From positions 1 to 9,734 of the forward strand of contig DHVX01000035.1 of assembly GCA_002412885.1 (NCBI GenBank): 9,734 nt of DNA, written 5' to 3'. This DNA is from Bacteroidales bacterium UBA5197. Lineage in GTDB: Bacteria > Bacteroidota > Bacteroidia > Bacteroidales > Lentimicrobiaceae. Shown here piece after piece: positions 7,560-9,734 of the stretch (within the stretch, counting starts at the first letter, position 1; each line of letters starts with the position of its first letter). Below the pieces are notes generated by a model. That model was given only the letters and a program-made list of their open reading frames with translations, was not told the DNA's origin and did not search any database. The position numbers and the translations under genes are program-made.

Positions 7560-7562
7560 TTT

Positions 7563-8336
7563 TCAGTCCGCCTCCACCACCTGATTTGTAATAAATACAA
7601 ACTCTTCAACACCCAATCGTTCCGCCCTTTTGGTAAGTAGTTCTTCCAGGGCAGCATCAGGTGAAAACCTGAATGATTTGAGCGCATTTCTCAGGGTTTT
7701 CCGGCGCTGATTGAATGCTGTTTTCACAATATTGACAAACAATTTTTCGTCACATCCAAGCGATTCCACCTGGTTTCGTTTTAACCGAATTACCGCCGAT
7801 TGAACTTTTGGAGGAGGCACAAAAACATCCGCACTTACAGTGAAAAGATACTCAATGTCGTACCACGCCTGAAGCAGCACGCTCATAATTCCATAGGTTT
7901 TGCTTCCAGGAGGAGCTGCAATTCTTTCGGCTACTTCTTTCTGAAACATTCCCACCACTTCCGGCACCCGATTTCTGTTTTCAAGTACCCGAAAAAGTAT
8001 TTGTGTGGAAATATTATATGGAAAATTCCCGATAACTGAGAAATTCCCCGGAAACAGATCATCAATCGGAATCTTCAGAAAATCGCCTTCTATAAAGCTA
8101 TCTGCAGCCTCCGGGAAAGTCGTTTTCAGGTATGGTATCGAATCCCAGTCAAGGTCGATGGCCAGAAATTTCTCAATGGGGAGTTTCAACAAATATTTGG
8201 TAAGCACACCTGTGCCAGGGCCGATTTCCAGAACAGCACTGCCGGGCATAGTAAGGCTATCCACTATTTTTCGGGCAACGTTCTCATCTTTCAGGAAATG
8301 CTGTCCCAAATGTTTTTTAGCTCTTACAGGTTCCAT
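7563..8336 (-). CDS. rsmA (ksgA): 16S rRNA (adenine1518-N6/adenine1519-N6)-dimethyltransferase
   Basis: The protein has 257 residues, near the usual bacterial length. KsgA/RsmA dimethylates the two adjacent adenines in the 3' terminal hairpin of 16S rRNA late in 30S assembly, using SAM; loss gives kasugamycin resistance. Diagnostic motifs are the N-terminal KKHLGQHFLKD (7-17), SAM motif I LEIGPGTGVLT (36-46), an acidic strand-2 end AIDLD (59-63), and EGDFL (83-87). Motif IV is NFPYNIST (104-111, with the NFPY variant of NLPY). The family signatures FVPPPKVQSAVIRL (172-185) and FNQRRKTLRNAL (208-219) follow. The ATG at 8336 is supported by the conserved start of the family. Its leader consists of a 7-bp repeat array that begins almost at the start codon, so there is no Shine-Dalgarno; A-rich leaders are normal here. 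The stop at 7563-7565 touches the decayed end of the composite repeat cluster. Confidence 0.97.
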   Translation of the reverse strand: MEPVRAKKHLGQHFLKDENVARKIVDSLTMPGSAVLEIGPGTGVLTKYLLKLPIEKFLAIDLDWDSIPYLKTTFPEAADSFIEGDFLKIPIDDLFPGNFSVIGNFPYNISTQILFRVLENRNRVPEVVGMFQKEVAERIAAPPGSKTYGIMSVLLQAWYDIEYLFTVSADVFVPPPKVQSAVIRLKRNQVESLGCDEKLFVNIVKTAFNQRRKTLRNALKSFRFSPDAALEELLTKRAERLGVEEFVFITNQVVEAD

Positions 8337-8337
8337 G

Positions 8338-8395
8338 CAATTTCGGATTTTGGATTTCGGATTTTAATTTCGGACTTCAGATTTCGGATTTCGGA
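8338..8395. repeat. Heptamer array CGGATTT forming the ksgA leader
   Basis: Successive units are CGGATTT, TGGATTT, CGGATTT, TAATTT (6 bp), CGGACTT, CAGATTT, CGGATTT and CGGA, preceded by a degenerate CAATTT. The array starts one base upstream of the ksgA ATG. On the minus strand it reads as AAATCCG repeats and gives an A-rich leader. Confidence 0.85.
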
Positions 8396-8397
8396 GT

Positions 8398-8449
8398 GAC
8401 CTAACAAGTTTTTCCGCCCGAGGCGGACAGGCTTTTAACTTGTTAGGTC
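8398..8449. repeat. Palindromic repeat P with GC inner hairpin (isolated copy)
   Basis: Perfect 13 bp arms GACCTAACAAGTT (8398-8410) and AACTTGTTAGGTC (8437-8449) enclose a 26 nt centre. The centre holds a second hairpin, CCGCC-CGA-GGCGG. The arms match those at 6581-6613, including the left GGAGT and right TCTTCTT flanks, so it belongs to the same dispersed family. It lies in the ksgA leader region. Confidence 0.85.
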
Positions 8450-8533
8450 TTCTTGTTAAACCTTTTGATTTCAGATTTCAGAAATTAGAAATTGAATTTG
8501 TTTATTAATGAACATTTGTCTTCGGCTTCACTT

Positions 8534-8572
8534 CCAATGACGGATCCTTCGACTCTTCTACCAATGACGGAT
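8534..8572. repeat. Direct repeat CCAATGACGGAT, two copies
   Basis: Identical 12-mers lie at 8534-8545 and 8561-8572, with a 27 bp period. Between them is CCTTCGACTCTTCTA, a partial match to the TTCGACT element downstream. Confidence 0.65.
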
Positions 8573-8584
8573 TGATCGTCCTAT

Positions 8585-8691
8585 CCTTCGACTCCGCTCA
8601 GGATGACATCGTATAGGTCTGATAACGTGTGCATTAAAAGAGAACCAATGCTGACCAAAAAACGAATGTCACACTGAGCGAAGTCGAAGTG
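8585..8691. repeat. Imperfect inverted repeat (TTCGACT / AGTCGAA type), possible MITE-like unit
   Basis: The left end CCTTCGACTCCGCTCAGGAT followed by GACA (8585-8608) is inverted relative to TGTCACACTGAGCGAAGTCG followed by AAGTG (8667-8691). The two ends match over about 24 bp with a few mismatches. Sequences of this TGTCANNCTGAGCG(A/G)AGTCGAA type are familiar to me as dispersed repeats in Bacteroidota genomes. No coding capacity lies between the ends. Confidence 0.65.
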
Positions 8692-8770
8692 TTTTTGCTT
8701 TAGAAATTAGAAATTGCTTGTTTCAAGAGCGAGAACCGATAACCAGAGAAATCAGAAATTAAAAACCCAC

Positions 8771-8858
8771 AATCCGCATTCCGCAATCCGAAATCCGAAA
8801 TCAGCATTCCGCAATCACAATCCGCAATCCGAAATCCGCAATCCGAAATCCGCAATCA
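8771..8858. repeat. Heptamer array AATCCGC/AATCCGA reaching the TPR stop codon
   Basis: Thirteen consecutive units can be read from 8771: AATCCGC, ATTCCGC, AATCCGA (two), AATCAGC, ATTCCGC, AATCAC (6 bp), AATCCGC, AATCCGA, AATCCGC, AATCCGA, AATCCGC and a final partial AATCA. The last bases TCA (8856-8858) are the complement of the TPR gene stop TGA. The array is the reverse complement type of the one at 8338-8395. Confidence 0.88.
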
Positions 8859-9734
8859 ATTAACCATATCTCCCCTCAACAACCTGAACCTCTTTCTTGC
8901 TTCCACGGTAAACAAACTTCCCGGATATTTCATCAGCAACTCCTGATAAGCGGCCATAGCTTTCGCAGGGACTTTAACTGTGGGATCCTGAATGTTTAAA
9001 AAAAATAGTAAAGTCCGGTCAATGTATTCATTATCCGAAAGAGAGGTTTCAGTGTCATATATAATCGCCAGATTAAACAACGCGTCATCAGCCAGCACGC
9101 CATTGCTGAATTCGTCGGCTACCTGGCGGTATAAAACAATTGCTTCAGATGGTTTGCCCTGTTTAATTTTAATTTCAGCTTTTTTCATCAGTGCATCATC
9201 GGTAATCGGGTGACCGGGAAACGCAATCAGCAATGAATCAAGCAAAGCCAGTGCTTCACCGGGTTTTTCACGGTAGAGTAAAAGATCGGCTCTGGCAAAA
9301 GTGGCAAGTTGAACGGTAGAACTATCCATATCAATATTATCGCTGATCAGCAGCGACATCGACATGGCATCGTTTGCAATAAGCTTGGAAGTGGCTGCTT
9401 TCAGCACATCAAGCTGAGCCCTTGCCCAATTGAATTCACCGATATAGAAGGACAAACGTGCATTCCGAAAACGTGCTTCATGCCCGATCGGCTCATTTTT
9501 AAAAGCTTTGTCAACCTGCGAATAAAGCAACGTTGCTTCCCAGGGTTCGCCGGTAAAAAGCATGATATCGGCAAGTTCCAGTTTACATTCAGCCTGCAGC
9601 AAACGGTTGTTGTTGGTAAGGCCGATCAGTTCCTCAAGCATGGTGATTGCACCGGCGGAATTGTTGAGGTGGAATGCCTGAAGATGCGCAAGATTCCGCA
9701 TCAGCGGAAACACAAGGGGATTTCGCCCGGCTTC
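8856..9734 (-). CDS. Tetratricopeptide-repeat protein, partial (N-terminus beyond right edge)
   Basis: The frame is open from the right edge (first visible codon GAA at 9734) to TGA at 8856-8858, giving 292 residues of the C-terminal part. A GTG at 9711-9713 could be read as a start, but the frame continues upstream in-frame and the first residues are already repeat-like, so I treat the gene as truncated by the window. The sequence is helical with TPR-like pairs: QAECKLELADIMLFTGEPWEATLLYSQV (47-74), GHEARFRNARLSFYIGEFNWARAQLDVL (84-111), ATFARADLLLYREKPGEALALLDSLLIAFPG (144-174) and DDALMKKAEIKIKQGKPSEAIVLYRQVADEF (179-209). A final AAYQELLMKYPGSLFTVEARKRFRLLRG (261-288) follows. This is a protein-protein interaction scaffold of the YfgC/YbgF-like TPR sort; the partner is unknown. 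It is upstream of ksgA on the same strand, but 519 bp of repeats separate them. Confidence 0.85.
   Translation of the reverse strand, partial: EAGRNPLVFPLMRNLAHLQAFHLNNSAGAITMLEELIGLTNNNRLLQAECKLELADIMLFTGEPWEATLLYSQVDKAFKNEPIGHEARFRNARLSFYIGEFNWARAQLDVLKAATSKLIANDAMSMSLLISDNIDMDSSTVQLATFARADLLLYREKPGEALALLDSLLIAFPGHPITDDALMKKAEIKIKQGKPSEAIVLYRQVADEFSNGVLADDALFNLAIIYDTETSLSDNEYIDRTLLFFLNIQDPTVKVPAKAMAAYQELLMKYPGSLFTVEARKRFRLLRGDMVN

Larger units (their letters stand above)
6518..7562. repeat. Composite cluster of palindromic intergenic repeats between convergent M16 and ksgA genes
   Basis: This stretch of more than 1 kb has no credible gene. It is built from recurring blocks. Block P is a palindrome with 13 bp arms GACCTAACAAGTT / AACTTGTTAGGTC (or CTGACAAG variants). 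Block A consists of alternating arms ACCCACGGTT and AACCGTGGGT. Block G is a CCCC-TTC-GGGG mini-hairpin in ATTCGCCCCCTTCGGGGAC. Block C is a conserved stretch of about 55-60 bp starting AAGCAGGATAT and holding TTCAGCCCT, a GAA loop, and AGGGTTGAA. An isolated CCTGAAAGGG core lies right after the M16 stop (6518-6527), so the cluster begins almost at the stop codon. It ends at the ksgA stop. Short open frames here are translations of the repeats. The pattern resembles REP/BIME-like elements, but I cannot identify a named family. No transposase is present, so any mobility would have to be provided in trans. Confidence 0.85.
8480..8716. repeat. 15-bp direct repeats AGAAATTAGAAATTG bounding a 207-bp segment
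   Basis: Exact copies occur at 8480-8494 and 8702-8716. Each is two AGAAATT heptamers plus G. The segment between them contains the CCAATGACGGAT direct repeats and the TTCGACT inverted pair. The copies may be a target-site or recombination footprint, or simply two members of the heptamer family. Confidence 0.6.
8337..8855. other. Repeat-filled intergenic region between the TPR gene and ksgA
   Basis: This is 519 bp without a credible gene. From left to right it holds a heptamer array (8338-8395), palindrome P (8398-8449), short heptamer-like AGAAATT repeats (8470-8494 and 8702-8716), and two tandem CCAATGACGGAT copies. It also has an inverted pair of a TTCGACT...TGACA element, and a second heptamer array in opposite orientation (8771-8858). 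No TAnnTTTG box was seen on the minus strand in its left part (about 8337-8520), so the ksgA promoter is not located. Confidence 0.7.

Noticed and set aside
6518..7562. CRISPR array
   Set aside because: Repeats are long, structured units of about 224-316 bp with internal palindromes. There are no regular short repeats with unique spacers and no cas genes.
9711..9713. GTG start for the TPR protein
   Set aside because: The frame stays open to the window edge and the sequence is already repeat-like, so the true start most likely lies outside.

Overview
The window looks like a chromosomal segment of a member of the Bacteroidota, probably Bacteroidales-like. The evidence is TAnnTTTG-type -7 promoter boxes upstream of genes, A-rich leaders without Shine-Dalgarno motifs, a Bacteroidota-style KsgA and M16 zinc peptidase, and several families of palindromic and heptameric intergenic repeats. 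No rRNA, tRNA, CRISPR array, transposase or phage gene was seen. The organism assignment is inference.

Layout. Positions 1-506 (minus) hold the N-terminal part of a SAM-dependent methyltransferase that runs off the left edge. Positions 604-1692 (minus) encode a lipoprotein with Asp-box/YCF48-type repeats. A divergent intergenic region (1693-2021) separates it from an AT-rich, secreted S41-family peptidase (2022-3407, plus). Next comes a two-module, secreted M16 zinc metallopeptidase (3629-6508, plus). After it lies about 1.05 kb of non-coding DNA built from nested palindromic repeats (6518-7562). This ends at the stop codon of ksgA/rsmA (7563-8336, minus). A second repeat-rich, non-coding stretch (8337-8855) separates ksgA from a TPR-protein gene (8856-9734, minus) that runs off the right edge.

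How the genes relate. The two plus-strand peptidases both carry signal peptides and probably act in the cell envelope, but each has its own candidate promoter and I see no tight operon. KsgA is a housekeeping 16S rRNA dimethyltransferase. The methyltransferase, YCF48 lipoprotein and TPR protein have no obvious joint pathway.

The most interesting content is non-coding. Between the convergent M16 and ksgA genes are three tandem composite repeats of about 224-316 bp. Each combines alternating arms (ACCCACGGTT / AACCGTGGGT), short GC hairpins, a highly conserved 55-60 bp block with a GAA-triloop hairpin, and a long-armed palindrome (GACCTAACAAGTT / AACTTGTTAGGTC). The arms occur in odd numbers (3, 3 and 5), so each central arm can pair with either neighbour. 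The third unit looks like a recombinant of the first two. The palindrome recurs between ksgA and the TPR gene, where it is accompanied by two oppositely oriented 7-bp repeat arrays. One array forms the immediate leader of ksgA; the other reaches the TPR stop codon.
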